In this document: positions 31,987 to 63,885 of the stretch, piece after piece
Numbering within the stretch: position 1 is the first letter of the stretch
How the letters are laid out: every line of letters begins with the position of its first letter
Source of the DNA: Adiantum capillus-veneris
Lineage: Eukaryota > Streptophyta > Polypodiopsida > Polypodiales > Pteridaceae
Direction of reading: 5' to 3'
DNA: 64,000 nt
Assembly (NCBI GenBank): GCA_014529385.2
Contig: CM043960.1
Coordinates: forward strand, 30,416,396-30,480,395
Program-made: the position numbers and the translations under genes
The notes under the pieces: generated by a model
The model's database searches: none
What the model saw: only the letters and a program-made list of their open reading frames with translations
What the model was told of the DNA's origin: nothing

Positions 31987-32999
31987 GATGTTTGGTAAGG
32001 AAGGGGCATGAAGCTAATTTTGGAAAAAAGCTATATAAACGCTCTCTTTCTCAAGTTGCTCTTGGGGATGAAGAGCTCGCAGTGTGTGTGCATGTCCGCT
32101 TTGTGGGAGGAAGAGCAGTCTCGTCGATCTTCACAAAATCGAATGAGCCTAGGCCCATTAAAAGCGCACTACCATAAGGAAGCTTTCTCATTTCAGTGGC
32201 TTGCCCTCCCGAGCGCAGTGTTGCAAGTGGCGTTCTCGTTTTCTCTCTCGCTGAGCCCAACCTGCCATCGTTGCTCTCAAGGTGGTGTTTTTTCCCACTT
32301 GGGCGCCCACCGAAGGCTAAGGGCCACCCTTTGAACTTCAACAAAATCTCCCAAGGGAGTGTGGCACAACCCCCTAACCCCCTCCCCCCCCTCAGCTTCT
32401 CTTTTCAAGCACGAGCTTGGCAAGCTGCAAGCTATCAAGTGAAAGTCATGGAAGCAAGCGAAATCATAGTACAATTTTTGAAAAGTTCAAAAATCTCAAA
32501 GGATTGCAAGTCTTTTTTCCACTTTCTTCCTCGGTAAAACTTTGCACTCGCGAAGTGGTTAGACACGATCTTCTCCAACGACCGCTCAAGTATTGGCATA
32601 ATTCAAATTGGAAGGTACTTTACAAAGTTACAATCAGTAGTGATTAGCAAGGCTAATCAAATTTTCAAGGCGGTTTCTTCAAGGTATTTGTTAATTTTGC
32701 TTTAGTACACCGTCCATCATGGACCCCATGTTTGATTCACTAGACATGGAGCTTTTGGAGAATCACCTTTTTTATTTCAAACTTTCCCAACGGGAATCGA
32801 CTCCTCCTCCTCCCAAAGTGTGCTTGAATACTGAGCCACATTAGCGATGGTGGTCTTGCTGCTTCCTCCTACTGTCAGTGTTAGCATTTGTGCTCCTAAT
32901 ATTGCTCCTGCTCCCAGCTTGTTGGCATTAATGGATTGTTGTCCTTGGTGTCGCAGTCGTGTGCTCTTCATGACATGTGTCGGCCAATCAAACGCCCTC
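31987..32999 (+). other. leader-like sequence after the element J PBS
   Basis: No confident coding region. An ATG at 32719 opens MDPMFDSLDMELLENHLF, which may be the start of a gag but soon breaks. Confidence 0.35.
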
Positions 33000-33616
<617 letters not shown>

Positions 33617-33644
33617 AAGCAAGCAAGAATTAGGCTTCAAAAAA

Positions 33645-33835
33645 ATGTAATGGAAATGGAAATATAATTATTTATTGCAGTTGACAAGTGGCAAAAGCAT
33701 AAGTAGTCAAGGGACTATGCGAAAGGATAGCACATCTATGATTATTTTATAATTAAAGTTCCATGGTTACTTCATGTCCAAACGGACAGTCTGTTATCAT
33801 TTTGAGCATTCAAGAATCTATAAATAATTATACCC
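33645..33835 (+). repeat. direct repeat R2, copy 1
   Basis: TGTAATGGAAATGGAAATAT... through GTGGCAAAAGCAT, AAGGGACTATGCGAAAGGAT and AATCTATAAATAA, matching 34724-34910. The first bases are like those at the gypsy A LTR edge. Confidence 0.85.
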
Positions 33836-34723
33836 AAATGCCATATATAATGTATCATCCCATTGTAAATTATATTACCTTCTTTTGCTTAGGATCTCTA
33901 TATTATGCACCCTCTCTTATAATATTTCTTATAAAAAAATCCCACAGTCTACTATTCGCATCTGATGAATGATCACTTTAATTGTTTCCTTGTAAGTTAG
34001 TCTCTTTGTAGTTATACCTAACAAACTACACTTAAGCAATTTTGCAATGGCACAAAATACCGTCAGACATTGTTTTAAAAGACAAGGCTCTTTTACTTAT
34101 TTTCATTGATTGTACAAGCTGTGAAATCAAACGATCCTATTGTTGTCATTCTGCTTCCATTAAATGGAACTACTATTGGCATCATTAAGTCATGTAACCA
34201 CTTACATCAACTCAGGTGATTTAAAATGGTTGACAACAATTTGTGCATACTTCACTATTCAAGCTTATTTCACTTTGGTATCAAACATGTAATTACAAAA
34301 TCATGGTACAGTGGTTGGCCATCACTACCTCTAGTATGATTTTGTTATCCAGATATGTATATAATGAAAGTGATTTTGGATTTGGTATTCGAGTTGGATT
34401 TGGAATCAAATTATGATGATTGGTTGTCAACATTGTATATGGAATTGGACTTGATATCTACCAGAATTGATTATTGATCAATGAGCGTGATCAATGATAT
34501 CCTGACACATCAGGATATGACATATACTGCATATTCTCGTGTATGGGACACTAAAATATGTAGTATGTGGATGAACAAACACATAAGCCAATGTGTTTGT
34601 TTAAGTTTATGAATTTTCATTTTGATACATATATTTTTGACACACAATTCTAACAATTATTTTTGACAGTTTACATATTCTTGACTTAGTAACTGAGGAT
34701 AGTTACTTTTGTACGGAGAGGTA
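33836..34723. other. AT-rich non-coding DNA between the R2 copies
   Basis: No recognisable coding motif; several ATTGGA/TTGGAATTG phrases only. If the R2 copies are LTRs, this would be a very short internal region, but no PBS or polypurine tract was seen. Confidence 0.5.
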
Positions 34724-34910
34724 TGTAATGGAAATGAAAATATATTTATTTATTGCAGCTTACATGTGGCAAAAGCATGAGGGGTCAAGGGACTATGCGA
34801 AAGGATAGCACATTCATGAATATTTTATAACTAAAGTGCCATGGCCACTTTATGTCCGGACGGACAGTTTGTAATCATTTTGATCATTTAACAAATCTAT
34901 AAATAAATAC
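34724..34910 (+). repeat. direct repeat R2, copy 2
   Basis: Second copy of 33645-33835, diverged; sequence then continues for about 320 bp to the Copia E insertion point. Confidence 0.85.
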
Positions 34911-35233
34911 GTGCAAGAGAAAAATACTCACTCTTGCATGGGGAGAGATTGCACCTAGTGTCTGTGTTCATCTTCTCTCCTATCCTCTCTCCTCTCTTGC
35001 CATACTGGTGCAACACTCCACTCTAGAAGGTGCACCTGCATATGCTCTCATGCTGTGTCTCCCTTTCTACCTCTCTCAGATCGTATAGGATTCTTGATTT
35101 TACGTATGTGTGACTTGCCAGGTATGTCTCACTATATGATTTATTTGTTGTAGTATGTAGTTTTGAGTATTTTGCAGGCACGCCTCGCTTTACGTCCGTA
35201 GCAAAAAGTACTTGAGGGGCTGTAGGCGCACTA

Positions 35234-35510
35234 TGTTGAAGATGATGAAACAGGAAATAGAAGGAAGACAGCAACTCAAAGTAGGAAGAAGATGGAGAAG
35301 GAGAAGACACAGAGCTTGCGTACGAGATCTCTGTAGTCTATCTCTCTGTATTAGAATAATAGTGTATACAAACTCAGAGCTACAATGCTTATATGAAACC
35401 CTAAGAGATAAGGTGTCCTTTCACACCGGATGTCCAGGGGGAAAAACCCAGTGGGAGAAAAGTGCCCCTGGTGAAGCGCGTATACACACTAACACTACTA
35501 CATGTCTACA
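35234..35510 (-). repeat. 3' LTR of Copia E
   Basis: 277 bp, plus strand TGTTGAAGATGATG to ACATGTCTACA. It is the same length as its partner at 40139-40415. Confidence 0.96.
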
Positions 35511-35557
35511 AATCCCCCCTGTAGTGATAGTGTGAATCCGTACAAGGTAGCAGATCA

Positions 35558-37662
35558 TCATGTGTATGAGAGTAAGCCCAAAGCTTTTCGAAAAGCTTCA
35601 AACTTTTCTCGTGATAACGCCTTCGTAAATAGATCTGCAATGTTATCCTGTGTAGGACAGTAAGTTAGTGTGATCTCCCCTGCATGTAGCCTTTCCCTGA
35701 CATAGTGGTAGTGAACCTCTATGTGCTTTGTTCTTGCATGAAATACTGGATTCCTTGCAACTGCCATAGCACTCTGACTGTCAGTGAAAATGGTAGTGGG
35801 TGCCTGTTGACACTCACAAGATCTGCCAATAACCTGCATATCCATACACAATCAACTGTTTCCATGAAAGCTGCCCTGTACTCAGCTTCACAAGTTGATG
35901 TAGCCATTGTGGTTTGCTTCTTGCTTAGCCAAGATATACATGCATTTCCCAAGAAAAAACAATTGCCACTTGTGGAATGTCGTGTGTCAAAATCACCAGC
36001 CCAATCTGAATCGTTGTAACCAAGAAGCTGCATAGAACTGTGCTTTCCATACATATCCCCCCTTGGAAAGAACATGGCAAGATTAGGGATACCTGAAAGG
36101 TAACGAAGTATGCGCTTCACAGCCTGCCAATGATGCATACCTGGGCTGTGCATAAATCTGCTTGCTTGTGAAACCGCAAATTGAATGTCTGGACGAGTGT
36201 TGCCTGCCAAATATATCAAGCAACCAACCGCTGCTGCATAAGTATGTACATCAAAAGGTTCTCCAGCATCGTGCATGCTCAACTTTGATCCAGTTTCTAC
36301 GGGTGTAGAGATTGGTTTACAATTTTGCATACCAAACTTGTCCAAAATTTTATGCAAATATTTTGCCTGCAACATGTATATGCCATCCTCTGATTGCACA
36401 AACTGAATACCCAAGTAATAATGTAGCAAACACTGATCAAACATCTCAAAGGTTTTTCTCAAAGCATCTTTAAACGCTTCAATTTCATCTGCAGTATTGC
36501 CTGTAAGAAGCATATCATCCACATAAAGTGTTAGCATAATGAGAACTCCATCTCTCTTTTTGACATACAAAGTACTTTCTGTTGGACTATTCTGAAATCC
36601 CTGGCCAATCAAATAAGTATGTATCTTCTCATACCATGCTCTTGGAGCCTGTTTGAGACCATACAAAGCTTTACGCAATCTACATACCTTTTGCTCTTGA
36701 CCTTTTACAACAAAATCACTTGGTTGACTTACATAAACTTCTTCCTGCAAATCACCATTCAAAAAAGAAGTTTTGATATCCAACTGATGCACTTTCCAAC
36801 CATGATGAGCAGCAATTGCAACTAGTGATCTAACTGTGGACGCACGAGAAGTAGGAGCAAAGGTTTCATCATAATCTATGCCTTTCTGTTGCGCATAGCC
36901 TTTTGCTACAAGCCTTGCTTTGTACCTGTCAACATTACCATCTTGTTTCCTTTTTACCTTAAAAACCCACTTTGTACCAATAGGCTTTTTACCTGTAGGC
37001 AAGTCCACTAGATCCCATGCATGATTCTTATGAATATAATCAATTTCTTGCTGCATAGCATCTTTCCACTGAACACACTCTAAAGCTTGTTCGAATGAAT
37101 CAGGCTCATCTGCATCACAAAGAGTGCTAAAGCAAACCAAATCTACTTGCTCTCTGCCAAAAGTAGTACCCGCACGTGTTTTTCGTGGCAACTGTGCATC
37201 CAACTTGCTATCCTGCAAAGTTTTCTGAACCCATTTAGGCAAGGTTCTTTCTTCCCTGAGAACTTCTTGCTCTTCACGCACAATTTCCTCTACATCATGA
37301 GGTGTCACATGCTGATCAAAAGATTGATCAAGATTATCAACCTGTTGTGATTCTTGATTCTCCACAAAAGAAGGAAGCAAACCTTCAAATACATCATGTG
37401 TCTGCATATGAGGTACATCAAAAGCAACCATAGGTTGAGCAGTAGTTTCTGCAAAAATTACATCACGACTTTCAAAAATCTTGTTTGTAGCAGGATTGTA
37501 AAGTCTATAACCTTTACTTCCACTACTGTACCCCACAAATATACATTTTGATTGCCTTATCATCAAGCTTCCCACGTAACTGTTGAGGGATGTGAGCATA
37601 AGCAAGACAACCAAAAACACGAAGATAACTGACTGAAGGTTTTCTGTCATACCAAGCTTCAT
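35558..37662 (-). pseudogene. Copia E RT and RNase H
   Basis: A 647-codon minus-strand frame (35719-37662) begins in the integrase tail (CIFVGYSSGSKGYRLYN) and covers RT: NHAWDLVDLPTGKKPIG, KVHQLDIKTSFLNGDL, the intact TLYVDDMLLTG box, TPVETGSKLSMH and NTRPDIQFAVSQASRF. RNase H follows: NDSDWAGDFDTRHSTSG and STCEAEYRA. Near 35800 the frame shifts, and RNase H ends in 35558-35851 with IFTDSQSAMAVARNPVFHAR, HIEVHYHYVRE and NIADLFTKALSR. All catalytic acids that I can place are present. Confidence 0.93.
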
Positions 37663-39739
37663 ATGGAGTAATGGTCTTCAAGGCACGAGTAGGACACATG
37701 TTCAAAACATGTGCTGCACAAGCAACTGCCTCCATCCATAGCTTATGAGGCAAACTCTTAGCCTTGAGCATACATCTAGCCGTCTCCATTAAAGACCTGT
37801 TCTTCCTTTCTGCAACACCATTCTGTTGTGGTGTGTATGGCATAGTGCATTGGTGTTTAATGCCTTTCTTTCCCAAAAAATCCTTAAATGCACCTGACAT
37901 GTATTCACCTCCTCGATCGGTATGAAGAGTCTGTACTTTGTAACCTGTTTCATTTTCAACCATGGCGACATAATGTTGAAAAACTGCAAACACATCTGAC
38001 TTTGCTTTGAGTGGATACACCCAACAAAACCTGGAAAAGTCATCAATGAAGGTCACAAAATAAAGGCTGTTTCCTATAGATGGCGTCCTCATAGGACCAC
38101 ATACATCACTGTGTACAAGCTGCAACTTTCGTGTCCCTCTAACTGAACCATCCTGCGAAAATGCAAATCTGTGCATCTTTCCAAGAACGTAACCTTCACA
38201 TACATGTCTTGGTGGCATCTCCAATAAAGACAAATCATGTACCATATTATGACGTTGTAAAGTCATCAAACTGCCATAACTAACATGCCCAAATCTAGCA
38301 TGCCACAACTCAGCATCCTGCATGGCCTGAGTCTTTGTTTCTGCAATACATACCTGAATCTGCTTTTCATAACAATCTAGCACAAATAGTCCATTTTCCA
38401 GCGTACCTGTAGTGATAAGAGAATAACCATTCTCTCGATCTCGTACAACACATCTGTCATCCTCAAAAATGATCCGAAGACCATTTTTTGCAAGAGAGGA
38501 TACAGACAACAAATTCTTCTTGATCCCTGGAACATATAAGACATCTGGCAAGCATAAATCTGAACCATTTGAAATGGTAATCAAAATCTTACCAACGCCT
38601 TTGATTGGATAAGAAGCATTATTTGCACATGTCACCTTCTTTCCTGCTGGAGCTGCATCCAATGAACAAAACAAATCCTTCCTTGAAGTAATATGCCTGG
38701 ATGCACCACTATCAAAGTACCAAATCATTTGTGTCTTGTCAACACTGTAAGCAAAAAAATCTGAACATACTACAAAAGCATAAGAATCCTGCACAAAGTT
38801 TGCAGACTCTTCTTTAGCTGTAGAAGAATCACCAAAAGATGAAACAACCAAACTTGACTCTTTCTTCTTTTCTTTAGCAATTCGCTTTTTACACTCACTA
38901 ATGTAGTGACCAGGTTTCTTGCAGTAGTGACATTTACCTTTCTTCTTGGACTTGTCGGAATCACCTTTAGACTTCTCTGAAGACTGTCCTGCACCAGACT
39001 TGGAGTAATGAGCACTCTCTTTACCCTTGTTTTTGTTCTGTACAACAAGAGCATGATCCATACCATCCACCTGTAAAGACTTGTTCTTACGTGATTGATC
39101 CTCCTGCAATAGGAAAGCCACTAACTCTTCAAAATGAAGAGGCTCGGGATTAGCTCGCAAAGACAGAGTCAAAGAAGTCTGAAAAGTCAAATAAGATGGT
39201 GGTAGTGAATTGAGTGTTTTGGAAACCAAGTCCTTCTCTGGAATCACTTCATCAATGCTAAGCAATTGCTCTTTAAGATCCCTGATTTTTGTAAGATGCT
39301 CGACAATATCGTCACCTTCGTCCATCTGTATTTTGTCAAGTTGTTTCTTCAAAAACTCTATTCTGGCAGCGTTTCTTCCTCCCAACATAGCTTGCAGAGT
39401 GTTCCAAGCATCCTCAGAAGTTCTGCAAGATCTGATATGTGGTGTGATTGTCCTCTTTATGGTTAAGGCAATCACAGCCATAGCTTGTGCATCTTTAGTA
39501 TCCCATCTCTTTTGCTCTGGAGTGACTTGTGAGGGTCCTGCACCAACAACTGCACCATGACCAGGCGTGGCAGGTGCAATGCTAACTGGACGAACTTCAT
39601 CTCCAGATACATAATCCCACAATCCTTTACCAACCAAAATATTTTTGGCCATAAAAGACCAAAGAGAATAGTTGGTACCATCCAATTTGTCTTCGGATGT
39701 AAACGCACCAAAAATCTCTTTTTCCGTAGATTGAGCCAT
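37523..39739 (-). pseudogene. Copia E gag, protease and integrase
   Basis: The ATG at 39739 (MAQSTEKEIFGAF) is chosen over the upstream GTG extension. Gag contains DGTNYSLWSFMAKNIL. The CCHC knuckle is CHYCKKPGHYISEC. The protease is MIWYFDSGASRHITSRKDLF. The pre-integrase block is ELWHARFGHVSYGSL, but its zinc pair reads CEGYVLGKM where CxxC is usual. The integrase triad is present: LVHSDVCGP, LHTDRGGEY and GVAERKNRS. The frame ends at about 37523 after KMYICGVQ, a frameshift from the next frame. Confidence 0.93.
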
Positions 39740-40138
39740 ACTGTGGATGCACACAAGAGAGCAAAAGAACCTCCAAGAGATTCACAAATCTCCTCTCCAA
39801 TGCAAGCAAAACTCTACACAAAATCTCAGCACAAAGCTAAGACAAACTGCTTCCCAAAAGAACTGTTTACCTAAAGAAAATCTGTCAAAAAGCACACCCT
39901 CTTGATCTAAACGCCTCCGAAAGGTAACTTCTGCTATGCTGCTCAGAACAAAATTCTGAGGGCTCGAACAGCTTCGAAAGGGGGATAAAACGTCATGTCA
40001 CCTGGTCAGAATACTCCCGGAACGTTGAGGATGCTCCCACGAGCAAATTTTCCGAAAACTGCCTAAAAACTGCGATTGCGCGCGCGGACGTGAAAACGCA
40101 AGTAGAGGCTCTGGAAATCACCTCGCTCTGATACCAAT
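39740..40138 (-). promoter_or_regulatory. Copia E leader and primer-binding site
   Basis: A leader of about 385 bp without coding motif, ending at the PBS TGGTATCAGAGC (minus strand, 40125-40136), two bases from the LTR. Confidence 0.9.
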
Positions 40139-40415
40139 TGTTGAAGATGATGAAACAGGAAACAGAAGGAAGACAACAACTCAGAGTAGGAAGAAGATGG
40201 AGAAGGAGAAGACACAGAGCTTGCGTACGAGATCTCTGTAGTCTCTCTCTCTGTATTAGAATAATAGTGTATACAAACTCAGAGCTACAAAGCTTATATG
40301 AAACCCTAAGAGATAAGGTGTCCTTTCACACCGGATGTCCAGGGGGAAAAACCCAGTGGGAGAAAAGTGCCCATGGTGAAGTGCATATACACACTAACAC
40401 TACTACATGTCTACA
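40139..40415 (-). repeat. 5' LTR of Copia E
   Basis: 277 bp, partner of 35234-35510. Confidence 0.96.
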
Positions 40416-41514
40416 CACTACTGGCACAATCGCTTTCTCTATCGTTGCTCTGACATAGAGCACCGCTCCTAGCTAAGGTCGCCTAGACATCAAGGCGTGT
40501 CTTCTCTCTAAAAAGTGGGCTAGCCAAGGAGTTCCCAGAGTGCAACTTGATGCATTTTCTCTCTAATCAAAACATGCATGTCCCAAAAGTCATGAAGTGA
40601 GAGAAGGGACAGGCTCAATTACTCCACATGGAGACCCCATACCAACACAAGCACAACGATAGAGGCAGGTCATTCAAAATTAATCTTGAGAAACACGCCT
40701 CGTAAGCAACAAAGCTACATAGCTTAATAGTTATTGCATCACCAGTTATTTGGGGGCGGTGGTTGCGGCATCTCTCTCTCAGCTCTCTTCCCGCACGGCT
40801 ACCACCTAATTAGGTAGCGCCAATCACAGCTTGGTGAGCAGCACGAACCAACTCTGTGTGTGTATGTCTGTGCACTCACGTCACTACCACATAAGGCAAT
40901 ACCAATCACAGCCACGAAGCAACGTTAAAATTCAAAACTTTTTTATTTTGGCTCCACGTGTTGCGAGCTTAGGCGATAGTATTTTTAAGTCTTTCATTGT
41001 CCTTTAGTACATAGTGAGATATTCTTATAAATTATGCCAATGACAAGAAAGCAAACACTTTTCAAGAATGTCAAGGACAAAACTAGGCACGCTCCTTTCT
41101 ACTTCGTTTGGCTTGACTTTAATTGAGCACAACCGTAGCTAAGGAAGCACTTCAGCTCTAGTTCTTTTTTTTTGGGGGGGGTTTGTTTGATTTAATTCGA
41201 ACACTCTAGACCAAAGAGTGTAAGTGAGTTTTAGTGAAAGGGTAGCGACTTTTACCCTTTCGCCTACTAAGTTCTTCTTGGTGGGCACTCTCACTGGTTG
41301 TAAGGTTTCCTGCAATGGAACTCACTAGTTGCTGCTGTAGGCTTTAAAAAACCTACTTTTGTCTAGTGGGACGAGCCTGCCACGAGTCGTCGTGAGGTTT
41401 CCTGCAATCCAACCCGCGGCGTGTTTCTCTAGTTCTTGCTGCTGCAAAGAAGCGAATCTCTAGTTCTTGTGGGCCTGCCTCGTGTTAGCTGCCTGCCACG
41501 ATCGCGTTTCCCTT
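40416..41514 (+). promoter_or_regulatory. ABP1 upstream region
   Basis: This stretch between Copia E and the ABP1 start codon must hold the promoter and 5' UTR, but no convincing TATA box or cis-element is identified. A perfect 9-bp inverted repeat, GAAAGGGTA and TACCCTTTC, lies at about 41235-41261. GC content rises toward the start codon. Confidence 0.4.
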
Positions 41515-60919
<19,405 letters not shown>

Positions 60920-62541
60920 AAATTGTAAGTTGTCAACGAACTCGATTTTAAAAGGTGTGCGATACTCTATTTCCCTTTTTTTCGTCAAGTTCTGAAGCTT
61001 TTTTTTTTCACAAGATAGAGCAAGTTTTTTATCAAGATTTGCAGCGTTGGGGTAACCTGTTGCTCAAATAAGTAAAGTAGGAAACACAAGAAATGCGTCC
61101 GTCATGATAGTGTACTTTCCTTTGAGCAACTTTTCTGATCTTATTTGGTGATACAGGATCAGTGCACAGCTGATTTTAATTCAAATCAATCTCGAAGAGA
61201 ATGGAGTAATCTTCATACAACATAAATGTAAATGGTTATCTTTATCCACTCCCATTCGAGCATATTCACCATCCAAAGTTTTTGGGATACATGACATATG
61301 TAGTGGGCAAACAGCTGTATCTTGTAAGTAAACCCTATAATATGAACTTTACCAAGTTATTGATGAGATCAAAGGTAGAGACTCAAAAAGTGGCTTTAGA
61401 GAGTTTGATCTAAGTATACATCAAGATGGTATGAGGTGCTTTTTCCAATGAGCTGTGCTCTTCGTCAGTCCCAAAGGAACCAAAAGAAAATGCTATTAAG
61501 AAACTCTATTGCTCATCAATCTTTTGAAGAGGGAAATGTGTTAAGTTTTTGGCCTTCATAAGGCCATGGCAAACCATGAAATTCTTGGGAGCAATTGTGG
61601 ACCGTTGGATAAAGCTTGCCGATTAGTGTCACAAGGGAAGTTAATAATGGTGTGGCAGGGGCATTAACTACGCATTGTCTTATGCATTGTTGACCATGTG
61701 AGAGAGAGTTGAATTTGTTTTCCTATTTTTATAAACAGGGACATTGAGTAGTGGGCGCGCACACGCTCTTTCTTATCCTTTTATGTAGCCAATTGTGGTT
61801 TTTTGCCTTCTTTTGAGATGCAAGAGGCATTTAGTAGGACCCGACATCTTTGGATTCAAGTTTCTGTCCGTAAGAGTTTAATATTAAAAGTAAGCTTTTT
61901 ATGCACTTGCATCTTTTCAATGCAACAGATATGGTCTTTATTAGGCAGCATTCAGAATAGGGAAAAGTGAATTGCCATTGTGTAACTTGTAGAGTACAAG
62001 TTGTGCAACGTTACTTGTGTCCATCATTGACTTGTGGAACCCCGGGCCCAGATGTCACATTTTTTTGCTGCTTCAGAGGAAACTTGCACATCTGGTTGTC
62101 CGAGGGGAGAAATCCTTCTTGACTCTACTGCTAGTGGTAACTTTTTTTACAGGTCCTTTTTGCTTCTTCTTAAGTATTTTTGTGTTGTCCTGCCTTGCTT
62201 GGCCTCGGTGTTCGAACGAAAGAGCTGTCATCTCAGTGGCTACATGTCATTGTTGAGGTAAGTAGAAGTTTCTATTGTTTTTTTTATACTTTGTCTGGGT
62301 GTTTAGCAACTTTTGACTCCCATGATCCATATCCCTTTCTCCCTTCTTTCTCTCCCACTCCCTTGCATACTTTGTCCGGACGCCTCCTTGACCACTTTGC
62401 CACCTACTGTAGTTGCTGCACAAGATTGACCTTGGCTCCAATTGCTATCATGGCTCAGACTTTGCTTCTTGCAGTTGCAAGCCAATCTTCCAAAATCTCC
62501 TTTCTTCCGCTTTCTGATTCCTCTTTTCGATTATAGCTCGC
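60920..62541. other. downstream of ABP1, no gene identified
   Basis: Near 62050-62260 there are two short plus-strand open stretches with good donor-like sites (GTAACT after 62139, GTAAGT at about 62259), but no known domain. The 3' UTR of ABP1 presumably lies in the first few hundred bases; no clear poly(A) signal was chosen. Confidence 0.4.

Positions 62542-62569
<28 letters not shown>
62542..62569. repeat. (GA)n microsatellite, 28 bp
   Basis: Uninterrupted GA run. Confidence 0.95.
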
Positions 62570-62573
<4 letters not shown>

Positions 62574-62699
62574 GGATCTTTAAGCATAAGGGAGAAAGAG
62601 ATAGCTAGGGCCCGCTTGAGCACGAGAGAGAGATATATGGGAAGCTTCAGAGCCGGAGGTTCTCATCCAGATTTGAGAGATAGGCTAAAAAAAAAGCAC

Positions 62700-62860
62700 T
62701 TCAAGTGATGACATTCCGGATGGAAGTCCTTCAAGAACCGTTTGTGCTTTCGTAAGAGCATCACACATCGACTACAGCATTGTCAAGCACAACCTCTGCT
62801 TTGAAAAATGCACCGAATTTGGTATACAAATCCACCAAGGCATTGCCAAGCACCCTATTT
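62700..62860 (-). pseudogene. PPR scrap
   Basis: The minus strand reads VLGNALVDLYTKFGAFFKAE, a PPR motif, followed by a partial duplicate of the same phrase and stops. Confidence 0.65.
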
Positions 62861-63723
62861 AGCCCACATATTGATCAAACCAGAGACGAGCAATATTTAA
62901 ATTGCATACACATCAATTTTCCTTACCCATAGATGTTCGAAATTGTGGGAAGAACTGTATTGACCATAAGTGGAGCATTTAATGTCTGATTTGAAATTTG
63001 TAAAGCACATCCCTTGTTAAGCATAAATCGATCTCCCCACACACATCTTGAGGCAGGTTCAAGGTTAGCAAAATCGGCTCCCAAAAATTCTTGCATTGTC
63101 AATAACTACTTCATCCGGACTCCGATTGAAGAGTCGCAAAGACAAGACATGAAAAGTGTGTCCAGCACTATACTTTTGGCATACAAACCTACATTTTGGT
63201 AGCATCTCGGCATCTTGGCTTACATGCGTCAAACCTTATTTAATGGCCTCAAAACCCGTAATTAGCATACATTTAAGTCAACCTGATGTCATAACACAAA
63301 AATGCATACAAATTTTATCTTTCATCCTATGCTTGCAAAGTGGCATGACAACATGCCCTTGCATTGATGAACAACTGAAAGTTTTCACTTTTAATGAAGT
63401 AAATCCATGCCACTTGTAGGAAACAAAGCCCTTAGTGGCTTCACTCGGCTTAGGAAGCGAGGTTTCAATAAGAATGTTTGGCTTGTGATTGAGGGTTCCC
63501 CCTTGCACACAATTTATATAAGAAGGCCAACCCCAATAGTTTGCATGGCCACCTATCAATGCTACCATTGAGATTTAAGAGGACAAAAATCTATTGATCA
63601 ACTTGGTGGAATTGGTGATATTAGGAGAGTATAAAAAAAGAAGGCGCACGAAAGAACTTAAAGTGGATCCGTAAAAGTGGAAGTGTCCTAAGGGTGGTCT
63701 AAATTTAAGCTACAATAACTTTA
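62861..63723. other. non-coding DNA, no gene seen
   Basis: GCATACAAA and similar phrases around 63180 may be further PPR decay (minus strand), but no motif is firm. Confidence 0.4.
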
Positions 63724-63831
63724 TCTATACTATAATAAAAGGGGGAGGGATTCCGGTCCTTCATTGGCACATGGCAAGCGCTCCTTGCTCCAGCGTGTGT
63801 GCCTTGCAGCTCCCAGCAACACAGTGTGATA

Positions 63832-63885
<54 letters not shown>

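Larger units (their letters stand above)
35234..40415 (-). mobile_element. Copia element 'E', nearly intact, TSD CACTA
   Basis: Minus-strand element of 5182 bp. Its 277-bp LTRs (35234-35510 and 40139-40415) differ at about 8 positions by eye. A perfect 5-bp duplication CACTA lies at 35229-35233 and 40416-40420. The PBS, minus strand TGGTATCAGAGC, is at 40125-40136; the polypurine tract (minus strand CAGGGGGGATT) is at 35511-35521. Gag-pol is open except for two frameshifts (about 37545 and 35800). This is the youngest-looking element in the window. Confidence 0.96.

Noticed and set aside
32008-32537. overlapping frames of 97-113 codons on both strands
   Set aside because: They overlap each other, have no known motif, and lie in a leader-like region after an LTR and PBS.
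41235-41261. hairpin upstream of ABP1 as a microRNA or regulatory stem
   Set aside because: Only 9 bp of stem; too short for a microRNA precursor and no further evidence.
62017-62260. two possible exons with donor-like sites downstream of ABP1
   Set aside because: No recognisable protein family and no acceptor or partner exon; kept only as a remark on the region.
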